A model generated the notes under the pieces. That model saw only the letters and a list, made by a program, of their open reading frames with translations, was not told where the DNA came from and ran no database searches. Below, in pieces: positions 7,914 through 14,975 of a DNA stretch of 18,580 nucleotides; position 1 is the first letter of the stretch, and each line of letters begins with the position of its first letter. The DNA lies in contig CAKPUX010000038.1 in the NCBI GenBank assembly GCA_934193095.1, positions 1 to 18,580 of the forward strand, written 5' to 3'. This DNA comes from an uncultured Dialister sp. Its GTDB lineage: Bacteria; Bacillota; Negativicutes; Veillonellales; Dialisteraceae. Made by a program: the position numbers and the translations under genes.

Positions 7914-7957
7914 AAAAAAGCATCCTCTCATGAGACGCTTCCCATGAGAGGATGCTT
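7914..7957 (-). terminator. Strong intrinsic terminator
   Basis: A 16-bp perfect stem (aaagcatcctctcatg with its complement, loop about 10 nt) is followed on the minus strand by TTTTTT. It would have ended transcription of the autotransporter whose remnant lies immediately upstream, and it insulates the haem operon promoter from upstream transcription. Confidence 0.9.
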
Positions 7958-8199
7958 TGATACTGGTTCTTGATACCCTGCTGTCCCTACTTAGACTGAC
8001 CGCGCGCCATACGAGCCCAGATGCCCTGGCTGCCTTCGCTCGCACGCACTTCGCCGAGACGTTTATTCATGTCATTGTTTTCCTGACGCCAAGTCATGAG
8101 GGAAAGGCTTGCCATGCTGCTGACCGCCTGGTTATGCTGCTGAACGACTGTCTTGATCCTCGAGGCATCGATCTTACCATCAGCACCTACATTGGCAGA
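7951..8199 (-). pseudogene. Autotransporter remnant (linker to beta-domain)
   Basis: The minus strand encodes a fragment resembling the junction between passenger linker and beta-barrel of Negativicutes autotransporters: ASLSLMTWRQENNDMNKR, then GEVRASEGSQGIWARMARGQ. An in-frame TAG (7987-7989) follows GQSK, but family-like sequence continues for about a dozen codons beyond it (GQQGIKNQYQSI). It then runs straight into the terminator hairpin. Passenger and nearly all of the roughly 280-residue barrel are missing. There is no ribosome binding site before the available ATG. Deletion plus a nonsense mutation is the simplest reading. Family recognition is from memory of the motif and needs a profile search. 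Confidence 0.65.
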
Positions 8200-8271
8200 C
8201 AGAAAAAGAGCTCTTTTTTCCCAAATAAAAACCATGAAAGGCGGAACGCTCTGGCAGATAAAAAAGCAAGC

Positions 8272-8305
8272 AAAAAGTCAGCGCCGTGATCGGTGCTGAC
8301 TTTTT
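8272..8305 (-). terminator. Terminator of the hydrolase-nhaC operon
   Basis: A 14-bp stem (aaaaagtcagcgcc with ggtgctgacttttt, loop gtgatc) lies 26 bp after the nhaC stop. A T tract follows on both strands, so it may work in both directions. Its loop and inner stem closely match the tRNA terminator at 10818-10847. Confidence 0.9.
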
Positions 8306-8330
8306 CGTGTTTGGACTTATATAAAATATC

Positions 8331-9731
8331 TCACTTTTTCAGCTTCGCAATACCAAATCCCGTAAATCCAAAGATAATGGCAAAAATCATGCTGCTATAG
8401 CACAGTACAGCCCATGGAAGATAGCTTGTCGTCGGGACCCCCAGAGTTGTCGCCATATATGTACCGGCAACGGACCAGGGAACGATCGGCACGGCACAGG
8501 TTCCTGCATCCTCCAGAGAACGAGAAAGATTCTTCGGATCCAGATCAAACTTCTTGTATAGATCGCGGAACATTTCCCCTGGGATCAAAATAGCCAGATA
8601 CGAGCTGCCGGTGACGATGCTCATAAACAGTGCAGAACCAATGGTCGCTGTAATCAACTGCCCAACAGAATGAATCGCGCCAATGATGCGTTCCAGCACC
8701 ACTTCAATGCAGCCTGCTTTGCTGAAAATCCCCGCAAAAGCGAATGCGCAGAATACCAGAAGGACGGTACTCATCATACCCATTAAGCCGCCGCGATTTA
8801 GCAATGTAATGATCGGCTTCACTACTTTGATATCCGCAGCACCCGGGATCATTGTTACTTTGAATCCATTTACAAAAGCCTGTAATGCAGTTTTGAGGCC
8901 AAATCCCTGAAAATACATTCCCATCAGGATAGCAATCACGGATGCCAGAAGAAGCATCGGAATCGTTGGTTTCTTTGTATATGCCCCCCAGAAAATCAAG
9001 ACAGGCGGTAAAAGCAGAAAAAGATTAAAGTGATACAGCTGTTCCAGATTTCCAAGGATGGCATTGACGGTTTCCGGATTGGTCATCGTGGAAACATCCA
9101 TATTCAAACCAACGACAGTAAATACGATCATGCAGGTAATGGTTGCTGCGCCTGTGGTATAAAGCATATGTCTGATATGGCTGTATAAATCCGTGCCTGC
9201 GGCAATCGGAGCCAGCATGGTCGTATCCGAAAGCGGAGACAGCTTATCCCCGAATACGGCGCCACTGATGACAGCGCCGGCTGCAATTTCAAGCGGAACA
9301 CCCAAAGCAATAGCGATCCCCATGATGGCAACGCCTGCCGTACCGGCACTACCGAAGGACGTTCCTGTAAATGTAGAAATCACAGCTGTCACAAAGAAGG
9401 CTGTGACAAACAAAAACTGCGGATCAATGATTTTGATCCCATAATAAATCAGCATCGGAATAGTACCGCTGACCATCCAGCTGCCAATCATCGCACCTAC
9501 ACATACCATAACCAGAAGTGACGGCAAACTGCTTTGGATTTTATCTGCGATCCCCGTGATCATATCCTGCCATGTGTAGCCGCAGCGTTTGGCGATAATA
9601 GATGCAATAAAAGCCGCGACAATGAGCAAAAATTGGATGGGCAGACCGTACTTGCCATACCCGATGCCTAAAAGCAATACCATACCGAGCAGCGGCACCA
9701 AAGCCTCTATAAAAGTGGGTTTCCTTTTCAT
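8331..9731 (-). CDS. nhaC: NhaC-family Na+/H+ antiporter
   Basis: A 466-residue polytopic inner-membrane protein with 11-12 hydrophobic segments across its length. Family-typical glycine-rich stretches include GTSFGSAGTAGVAIMGIA and GAVFGDKLSPLSDTTMLAP, the second carrying the acidic and polar residues typical of the NhaC core, and VTGSSYLAILIPGEMF near the C-terminus. NhaC proteins exchange Na+ for H+; some relatives instead exchange organic substrates such as malate/lactate. The start has GAGG about 10 nt upstream. It lies 65 bp after the hydrolase-family gene, in the same T-box-controlled transcription unit, with a terminator just beyond. Because the operon is under a tRNA-sensing leader, an amino-acid-related substrate is worth considering; that is inference. 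Confidence 0.88.
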   Translation of the reverse strand: MKRKPTFIEALVPLLGMVLLLGIGYGKYGLPIQFLLIVAAFIASIIAKRCGYTWQDMITGIADKIQSSLPSLLVMVCVGAMIGSWMVSGTIPMLIYYGIKIIDPQFLFVTAFFVTAVISTFTGTSFGSAGTAGVAIMGIAIALGVPLEIAAGAVISGAVFGDKLSPLSDTTMLAPIAAGTDLYSHIRHMLYTTGAATITCMIVFTVVGLNMDVSTMTNPETVNAILGNLEQLYHFNLFLLLPPVLIFWGAYTKKPTIPMLLLASVIAILMGMYFQGFGLKTALQAFVNGFKVTMIPGAADIKVVKPIITLLNRGGLMGMMSTVLLVFCAFAFAGIFSKAGCIEVVLERIIGAIHSVGQLITATIGSALFMSIVTGSSYLAILIPGEMFRDLYKKFDLDPKNLSRSLEDAGTCAVPIVPWSVAGTYMATTLGVPTTSYLPWAVLCYSSMIFAIIFGFTGFGIAKLKK

Positions 9732-9796
9732 CTTTTATACCTCAAATTCAATAAACGACACTGCCGTCATATCAAGAAACAGAAGAATTGCAGACC

Positions 9797-10354
9797 TTAT
9801 TTATCGTGCTTTCTCGTAATCGTCATAGCACAGGGATGCCCTTCGCCGTCTGCAATGGTTGTGGGAAAATCTATTTCCACATGGGTAAAAGGTTTGCAGA
9901 TGGCATAATCACAATGCCCGAGCATATCACGGCAGAACATTTTGATTTCTTCCTTGGTCAGCCCAAGATCAGCCAAAGCCTCTACGTGCGGACATCGATG
10001 AAACAACTTCACGGCCTTTTCATCACTTAATTCTTCTATTTTCTGTTTAAAAACCAGCAGTCCCCCTCGAGATGTCTGACCAAGCAGCGCTTCCTTCGGT
10101 CCGACCTTATCCCCACCACCATATTTTCTGGCTATCTTTTCTCCCTGAAATAATCCGAAATCGTAACTTCCTTCTCGGATGACGCGGTTAGCATCTACGT
10201 CCGGATACAACTCTTTCAGTTTCCGCCAGATGAAGTAAACCTGCCTCGTTCTGTCTTTGTAAGCCTCTAATACGGCATCCGTAAATTCCTCCGCCGTTGC
10301 CGGTTGATCGACTTTGGTATTTGCCATAAATGCTTTGATTTCTTCCTTGCTCAT
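9797..10354 (-). CDS. L-2-amino-thiazoline-4-carboxylic acid hydrolase family protein
   Basis: 185 residues from MSKEEIKAFMANT, chosen because GGAGAAAGGA precedes it at good spacing; the ATG seven codons upstream lies within that ribosome binding region. It is soluble, with no signal peptide. The C-terminal half has the Cys-rich pattern I associate with the ATC hydrolase family: HRCPHVEAL, MFCRDMLGHCDYAICKPF and HPCAMTITR. The founding Pseudomonas enzyme opens the thiazoline ring on the way to L-cysteine; most family members in gut Firmicutes have no proven substrate. It is the first gene after a T-box leader and is followed by an NhaC-type antiporter. Physiological substrate unknown. A call of uncharacterised hydrolase would be the cautious alternative. 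Confidence 0.65.
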   Translation of the reverse strand: MSKEEIKAFMANTKVDQPATAEEFTDAVLEAYKDRTRQVYFIWRKLKELYPDVDANRVIREGSYDFGLFQGEKIARKYGGGDKVGPKEALLGQTSRGGLLVFKQKIEELSDEKAVKLFHRCPHVEALADLGLTKEEIKMFCRDMLGHCDYAICKPFTHVEIDFPTTIADGEGHPCAMTITRKHDK

Positions 10355-10386
10355 CTGCGTCTTCCTTTCTCCCATTTGCTTCTTGC

Positions 10387-10645
10387 AAAAAATCCCCCGT
10401 CCACATAGGACGAGGGATTCGTGATTCCACCTAATTTTATATGCATATCACTACGCATATCTCTACGAGCACTTAGACAGGCTGCATGCTCTATCTCTAT
10501 ATCGGGAGATCCCGGGAAAGCCTACTGTTATTTCAGCCCGCCAAGCTCAGAAAAGCACTTCAGCACCTTATCCGTACCTGCTCCCACCGCCCAGGCTCGC
10601 TTTACCGTCATCAGACTGCCTACTCATTTCTTCATCACTTTGTTG
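10387..10645 (-). promoter_or_regulatory. T-box riboswitch leader of the hydrolase-nhaC operon
   Basis: On the minus strand the T-box AGGTGGAATCACGA (10421-10434) is followed by a terminator: ATCCCTCGTCC (10410-10420) pairs with GGACGGGGGAT, then TTTTTT. Upstream is a Stem I-like region with GAGTAGG, an AGCGAGCC...GCGGTGGGAGC distal hairpin, TTTTCTGAGC and CTGAAATAACAGTAGGC. The likely specifier lies in the last element: AAC (Asn) or, one base on, ACA (Thr). The TGGA bulge predicts a tRNA with discriminator U, which fits Thr, Cys or Gly better than Asn. T-box identity is firm; the amino acid is not. Confidence 0.88.
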
Positions 10646-10651
10646 AAGTAA

Positions 10652-10680
10652 AGAGTAACATTTCTTACTTTTCCTGTCAA
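10652..10680 (-). promoter_or_regulatory. Promoter of the T-box/hydrolase/nhaC operon
   Basis: A perfect -35 TTGACA (10675-10680), a 17-bp spacer and -10 TACTCT (10652-10657) place the start near 10645, just before Stem I of the T-box. Confidence 0.7.
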
Positions 10681-10817
10681 GATGCAATACTATTATTTAC
10701 AAAGCTCCCATCAAAAGGGGCCTTTCTCTTTGTGGCACCTCTCTCAGCAGCACAGGCTAGTATGCAGATCTTAATTTTTCTGGCCTTCTTCCACTATTTA
10801 TTTTCTCAAGCACGAAA

Positions 10818-10847
10818 AAAGCCAGCACCGTGATCGGTACTGGCTTT
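10818..10847 (-). terminator. Terminator of the tRNA operon
   Basis: A 12-bp stem with one mismatch (aaagccagcacc with ggtactggcttt, loop gtgatc) is followed by TTTTTT on the minus strand. It lies 5 bp after the encoded CCA of tRNA-Arg. Confidence 0.88.
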
Positions 10848-10852
10848 CAGGC

Positions 10853-10929
10853 TGGTGACCCAAGAGAGATTCGAACTCCCGACACCTTGATTCGTAGTCA
10901 AGTGCTCTATCCAGCTGAGCTATTGGGCC
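10853..10929 (-). tRNA. tRNA-Arg (anticodon ACG)
   Basis: A full cloverleaf can be drawn. The acceptor GGCCCAA pairs with TTGGGTC (one G-T), the discriminator is A and CCA is encoded. The anticodon arm is CTTGA-CTACGAA-TCAAG, giving ACG, normally read as ICG for CGN codons. The T arm contains GTTCGAATC. It lies three nt after tRNA-Trp and shares its transcript. Confidence 0.97.
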
Positions 10930-10932
10930 ATG

Positions 10933-11008
10933 TGGCAGGGGCAGAGGGACTCAAACCCCCAACCTACGGTTTTGGAGACCGTTGCTCTATCAATTGCGCT
11001 ATGCCCCT
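10933..11008 (-). tRNA. tRNA-Trp (anticodon CCA)
   Basis: Acceptor AGGGGCA pairs with TGCCCCT, discriminator G, encoded CCA. Anticodon arm ACGGT-CTCCAAA-ACCGT gives CCA. D-arm sequence AGCGCAATTGATAGAGC is normal. First gene of a two-tRNA operon. Confidence 0.97.
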
Positions 11009-11046
11009 ATCTGTTTGATGGAAGTCATCATCCATGTGACTTGTAT

Positions 11047-11075
11047 ATAATAACAAATCTTTTCGGAAATTGCAA
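11047..11075 (-). promoter_or_regulatory. Promoter of the tRNA-Trp/tRNA-Arg operon
   Basis: -35 TTGCAA (11070-11075), 17-bp spacer, -10 TATTAT (11047-11052), about 40 bp before the tRNA-Trp 5' end. The TTGCAA -35 is the same as at the haem operon promoter. Confidence 0.75.
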
Positions 11076-11107
11076 GGGGTTTTTGCAAATATTTTTGAAA
11101 AATGGAA

Positions 11108-11250
11108 TTTAGGTTTAGGGTTTGGGGTTGGGGGTTGGGAGTAATCCGTCGAGCAGCCGTTCCACAGACGGCGCTGGAAGGAGAGCGGAAGAATGATGGC
11201 GATGCCGCCACCATTCAAAACTCACACCTCAACCCCTAAACCCATGAACC
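11108..11250. repeat. Degenerate G-rich and C-rich heptamer tracts downstream of the porin
   Basis: Plus-strand units tttaggg, tttgggg, ttggggg and ttgggag (11114-11141) have exact 7-nt spacing. A short C-rich counterpart (cctcaac, ccctaaa, cccatga) lies at 11227-11247. The sequence between contains no gene or clear terminator. A small hairpin (cgaga...tctcg) at about 11264-11281 follows the porin stop but lacks a T tract. Confidence 0.55.
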
Positions 11251-11287
11251 TTACCTATACCAGCCGAGAGGGGAAATCTCGCCTTAC

Positions 11288-13093
11288 TTATTTAATATAC
11301 GCGGTCGCTTTCAGCATGAACATGTTGTCCATCTTCTTGCCACCCATGTCTTTGGCGTTGAAGCCGTAGTTGGCTTCGACGAGGAGGCCGCGCATGGGGA
11401 CGAAGGAAGCTTTGGCGAGGTAGAATTTCGCGCCGCCGTATTTCTTATCCGGGGAGTCGGTGCCATTCAGTGTCGCATCGAGCTTATCAGCGAAGTAAGC
11501 TGGCATTTTTCTTCCTCTCCAGTCACTGTAGACGTGTCCCGTATACTGGTCAACGATGTCGTTGCTGGAGCCGCCGAAATAGGTGCCGGCCTGGCTGTAG
11601 ACGTAGTCGACGCCGATGGAGAAGGACTTGGCTTTGAGGACGTTGGCTTCGCCGTAATGGATCCCGTAGTTATAGCTGTACGGACGTTCATTGTTCAGCG
11701 GAAGTTTTCTGAGATTTTTGACGAATTCGCCCTGGACGCGGAGCATCGGGGTGACATTGTAGGAACCGGCGAAGCCGTAGGCTTTCGCGATATGACCGAC
11801 AGGGCCGCAGGCTTTCATGGCATAGGCATGTGTTTCCCACTGGCCCGGTTTCTTATAAATATAGGAGGCGTAAGCAACCGGTACGTCTTCGTCATCGCCC
11901 CAGCCCATATGTACATTATCCATCGGAAAATAGTTGAATGCGTTTTCCCCATCAAGCATCGGTGTCAGATTCTTTGCCAGCTTCTGCAGTTCGGGCGATG
12001 CATGTGCGACCATAGTATTGATCGTGTTTGCAGCATTCATACGATCTGCCATATTGTCGCTGGATAAGCCTGCATTCAGCTGATTGTTTACTTCATTATA
12101 CTTACTATTATACGCATTCATAGCTACTTCATGCGTCATACCATGTGCCAAAGCAGTATTGTAAGCAAGCTGTCCGGCTGCTTTGCCCATAAGGTCGGAG
12201 ATCTCCGTATTCTTCAGTGCTACGCCGCGCATCATCGGACCGGTGTACGCGTAGTTGATGTTGGTCGCACGACCGAAGGCGAGGGTGAGGCGGCCGCCTT
12301 TCAGGTAGTCGCCGAAGGAGGCAAAGAGGCCTTTGACTTCGCCGTCATAGGTGTAGCCGGTGACGCCCATCTTGACGGGGAACTGGCCGATACCGATGAG
12401 GTTCTTGGATGGGCCGAAGGGGAGCTTCGAGGTATCCTGTTTCGGTCCGAAGTGGTAGGTGGTCCACAGGCGGTTCAGGTGGAAATCACCATCGCCGTAG
12501 CCATTGCGGATCTTGGTCTGGGTCTTGTCCTTCGGATCGATGCGGTTCACATCGTAGCTTTCTTTGCCATTCATGTCCAGGATGGTCTCGAGCTGTCCAT
12601 AGAGGTGGACGCGATCGTTCACCGGGGTGATGGTATTTAAACGGACGCGGGTGGAGATTTCATTGTGCTTCTGGACATTTCCTTTGAATACATTGTCATA
12701 GCGGTCGATGCTCTGGACGCGGAGCTCGGTGATGAGGTCGGTCGCGCCACGCTTCTTTTCAAGCTCTGCGATGCGGACACCGAGGTCCTTGAGTTCATTC
12801 GCATACTGAGAGGAGAGCTTGGCGAGGGTCTCCTTCTGGGACGCATTCAGTGTGTCTTCCTTCGCCATCAGGCGGGCGACGATCTGCGCGATCTCATAAC
12901 GGGTGACGTGCTTGTCTCCGCGGAAGGTGCCGTCCGGATAGCCGTCGATGACGCCCTCATCGGAGAGCGAAGCGACTGCCTGATAGGCCCAGTCGTCAGC
13001 AGATACGTCGGTGAATGGATTCGCTGCACTTGCGGTCACTGCGGCGCAGGCGAAGCAGGCTGCAATGGCTGCTTTCAAAAAAGCGTGTTTCAT
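11288..13093 (-). CDS. ompM: SLH-domain outer-membrane porin (OmpM type)
   Basis: 601 residues. A signal peptide (MKHAFLKAAIAACFACAAV, cleaved near ASAA) precedes one SLH domain (about 25-85: NPFTDVSADDWAYQAV, GVIDGYPDGTFRGDKHVTR, EIAQIVARL). A short coiled coil follows (84-115, ending VRIAELEKK), then a long beta-barrel with alternating aromatic strands. In Negativicutes, proteins of this design tether the outer membrane to polyamine-modified peptidoglycan through SLH and act as the major porin. The start has AGAGAGG 4-5 nt upstream. A consensus promoter at 13217-13246 fits high expression. Odd: residues about 292-388 form an Ala/Asn/Met-rich, probably helical insertion inside the barrel, more A+T-rich than its surroundings, and the protein ends AYIK rather than in Phe. 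Confidence 0.92.
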   Translation of the reverse strand: MKHAFLKAAIAACFACAAVTASAANPFTDVSADDWAYQAVASLSDEGVIDGYPDGTFRGDKHVTRYEIAQIVARLMAKEDTLNASQKETLAKLSSQYANELKDLGVRIAELEKKRGATDLITELRVQSIDRYDNVFKGNVQKHNEISTRVRLNTITPVNDRVHLYGQLETILDMNGKESYDVNRIDPKDKTQTKIRNGYGDGDFHLNRLWTTYHFGPKQDTSKLPFGPSKNLIGIGQFPVKMGVTGYTYDGEVKGLFASFGDYLKGGRLTLAFGRATNINYAYTGPMMRGVALKNTEISDLMGKAAGQLAYNTALAHGMTHEVAMNAYNSKYNEVNNQLNAGLSSDNMADRMNAANTINTMVAHASPELQKLAKNLTPMLDGENAFNYFPMDNVHMGWGDDEDVPVAYASYIYKKPGQWETHAYAMKACGPVGHIAKAYGFAGSYNVTPMLRVQGEFVKNLRKLPLNNERPYSYNYGIHYGEANVLKAKSFSIGVDYVYSQAGTYFGGSSNDIVDQYTGHVYSDWRGRKMPAYFADKLDATLNGTDSPDKKYGGAKFYLAKASFVPMRGLLVEANYGFNAKDMGGKKMDNMFMLKATAYIK

Positions 13094-13216
13094 GGTTCCT
13101 CTCTTCTGAAATCGGAGCCGCTTTCCCCATGGTGCGCTCTCGATTTCTCATGCAAAAATGTAATATTAAAACTTACGGATATCATGTGTATTATTTTTTA
13201 TTTACAAAACTGAAAC

Positions 13217-13246
13217 ATTATAGCGTAATAAGTGGGAGAGTGTCAA
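13217..13246 (-). promoter_or_regulatory. ompM: Consensus sigma70 promoter of the porin gene
   Basis: Both hexamers are perfect: TTGACA (13241-13246) and TATAAT (13217-13222), with an 18-bp spacer. The start near 13210 gives a 5' UTR of about 115 nt. Confidence 0.88.
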
Positions 13247-13253
13247 GAGTGGG

Positions 13254-13808
13254 GATGGGTTCAGGTTGATGGGTTCGGGTTCGGGTTCAGGGTTAGCCCC
13301 TTGGGCGTGCCGTCCCTCGATTGCGTGTGAAAGCTCTACTCGCCAGTTAGGAGTTAGGAGTTAGGAGTTAGGAGTGGTGGTGCGGCGCATAAAAATCAGA
13401 AGCGCCGCGGAGTTTTGATAGCGCTTCGCGCCGTCGTCATTTCGAGCGTAGCCGAGAAATCTTTATTGCAGAATGCCCATCGCCTGATGTGAGGCAGCAC
13501 TAGGGAAACACTGATTAAATCGTTGTCAGATTTCATTCTTGGATTTTTATACAGAGCAAGGAATCATTTGACGCGAATAGCGAGCTATTTAAGGAAGATG
13601 ATGACGAAGCTATGTATAAAAATCCATATAAAATCCGACTCTGCGATTTAATCAGCGTTTCCCTAGGACATCGTTTTCCCTCGGCGCATACACACTGATT
13701 CCCGCAGTGCAGTAAAGATCCCTCGGCTGCGCTCGGGATGACGATGCCGGCAAATCCCAGTCACTAATCACTCCTAATCCCTAGCTACCAGTCACTAGTC
13801 ACTCATCC
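13254..13808. repeat. Dispersed repeat block B with nested elements
   Basis: It starts with GGGTTCG/GGGTTCA units (13259-13295). The conserved core follows, then four exact copies of AGTTAGG (13345-13372), which replace the GGTTCA tract seen at this point in the other blocks. Next come the hairpin gcggcgc/gcgccgc (13382-13388, 13402-13408), an inverted REP-like unit (13435-13461), the MITE at 13500-13666, a direct REP-like unit (13717-13743) and a C-rich heptamer array (13757-13808). The gap from 13247 to 13825 contains no gene. Confidence 0.82.
13500..13666. mobile_element. Palindromic MITE with CTAG ends
   Basis: The ends ctagggaaacactgattaaa and its near-complement match at 22 of 23 positions. 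Pairing continues inward through GGATTTTTATACA and its perfect complement, so most of the 167 bp can fold into one long hairpin. There is no ORF. The outermost CTAG (or TA) may be the target duplication, as produced by IS5-like (YTAR) or IS630/mariner-like (TA) transposases; I cannot decide between them. It lies inside repeat block B. Confidence 0.82.
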
Positions 13809-13825
13809 CTGCCCCCAATAAAAAA

Positions 13826-13858
13826 GTCCAGCCGCCGACGTGGGGACTGGGCATTTTT
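13826..13858 (-). terminator. Probable thiW terminator
   Basis: On the minus strand AGTCC...GGACT (5-bp stem, GC-rich loop) is followed by TTTTTT. It lies directly after the thiW stop. The short stem makes this a moderate call. Confidence 0.55.
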
Positions 13859-13865
13859 TATTTTC

Positions 13866-14378
13866 TTACATTTTTGAAAATTCCGTTTGAATCACTTTCA
13901 TGCCTTTCAACACGACGAAGGCGATGACGCAGCCTGCGCCGCAGGAGACGGCGAAGAGGGAGACGTAGAAGAAGGCGCCTTTGGCCGAGCCCATGAAGAG
14001 GGCGGCGATCGGGTAGGAGAGGAGTCCGCCGATGATCGAGGTACCGACGAATTCTCCGATGACGGCTGCCCAGAGTTTGTGCGTGTGGCTGTAGAGGTAG
14101 CCGGAGAGGAAAGCGCCCACCATGGAGCCGGGGAAGGCGAGAAGGCTGCCGGTGCCTAGGAGATTGCGAATGAGGGAGGTGCCGAAGGCAGCCGCGGTGC
14201 CATAGCGCGTGCCGCAGAGGACAGCGAGGAAAATATTGATCATATGCTGCAGGGGAAATGCTTTCGTCACGCCCAGCGGAAAGGAGAACATGGGGGAAAG
14301 CAGTACGCCGGCGGCGACCATCAGCCCGGCAAAGATCCATTTGCGCAGGGCGAGACTTTTTTCATCGGCAGATGTCAT
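13866..14378 (-). CDS. thiW: ThiW, S component of an ECF thiamine-precursor transporter
   Basis: 170 residues from MTSADEKSLALRKW, which has GAGG 8 nt upstream; an ATG 22 codons further up has no ribosome binding site. There are five to six hydrophobic segments. The ThiW pattern is clear: LSPMFSFPLGVTKAFPLQHM, NIFLAVLCGTRYG, SLIRNLLGTGSLLAFPGSMVG, LWAAVIGEFVGTSIIGG. ThiW is thought to bind the thiazole moiety of thiamine (hydroxyethylthiazole) and to work with a shared ECF EcfA/EcfA'/EcfT module, which is not in this window. In many Firmicutes thiW is controlled by a TPP riboswitch, but I could not find the TPP aptamer consensus upstream, where repeat block C begins. Single-gene unit. Confidence 0.92.
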   Translation of the reverse strand: MTSADEKSLALRKWIFAGLMVAAGVLLSPMFSFPLGVTKAFPLQHMINIFLAVLCGTRYGTAAAFGTSLIRNLLGTGSLLAFPGSMVGAFLSGYLYSHTHKLWAAVIGEFVGTSIIGGLLSYPIAALFMGSAKGAFFYVSLFAVSCGAGCVIAFVVLKGMKVIQTEFSKM

Positions 14379-14463
14379 GGGAAGGACCTCGTTTCTTGGA
14401 AATCGTGGATAGTGAGCGGTTTGCTGTTTCGTATAGCATAGCACAGATGGGGAGTGAGATAAA

Positions 14464-14735
14464 GGGTTTAAGGGTTCAGGGTTCGGGGTTCAGGGTTCAG
14501 GGTTAGCTCATGGGGCGTGTTGTCCCTTGATTACATGCGAAAGAGGTTCAGCGGGTTCAACAGGTTCAGTGGGTTCAAAGGGGGTGGTGCGGCGCATAAA
14601 AAAATAGAAGCGCCGCAGAGTATAAATAGGGCGATGCCCGAAGGCAGTATTTAAGTCACCAGTCACTTGCTACCAGTCACTTGCGGCTCCTAATCCCTAG
14701 CCACTAATCCCTAGCTACTAATCATCCCTGCTTTC
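14464..14735. repeat. Dispersed repeat block C
   Basis: Six G-rich heptamers (14464-14505: gggttta, agggttc, ggggttc, agggtta) lead into the conserved core (14503-14540) and a 9-nt-period tract (gttcagcgg, gttcaacag, gttcagtgg, gttcaaagg). The hairpin gcggcgc/gcgccgc (14589-14595, 14610-14616), a small gggcgatgccc hairpin and a C-rich heptamer array follow. No gene. Confidence 0.85.
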
Positions 14736-14737
14736 AA

Positions 14738-14975
14738 ACTTTAAGAGTTCAGGGTTAGCCCCTTGGGCGTGCCATCCTTTGATTGCGTGTGAAAGAGGTT
14801 CAGCGGGTTCAACAGGTTCAGTGGGTTCAAAGGGGGTGGTGCGGCGCATAAAAATCAGAAGCGCCGCAGAGTATAAATAGGGCGATGCCCGAAAGTGGTA
14901 TTCAAGTCACCAGTCACTCGAGACACTTAATCCCTAATCCCTAGCCACCAGTCACCAGTCACTAGCCACCAGCTA
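14738..14975. repeat. Dispersed repeat block D, tandem to C and abutting brnQ
   Basis: It has the same order as block C and is nearly identical from the core to the gggcgatgcccgaa motif. The hairpin arms are at 14841-14847 and 14861-14867. The terminal array (ctagcca, ccagtca, ccagtca, ctagcca, ccagcta at 14941-14975) runs into brnQ, and its last CTA is the brnQ stop codon. Confidence 0.85.

Noticed and set aside
10421..10833. Plus-strand ORFs of 76 and 115 codons
   Set aside because: They cover the T-box leader and promoter on the opposite strand and show no coding signature.
14379..14735. TPP riboswitch upstream of thiW
   Set aside because: I looked for the CTGAGA and ACCTGA-type aptamer elements on the minus strand and did not find them; the region is repeat block C.
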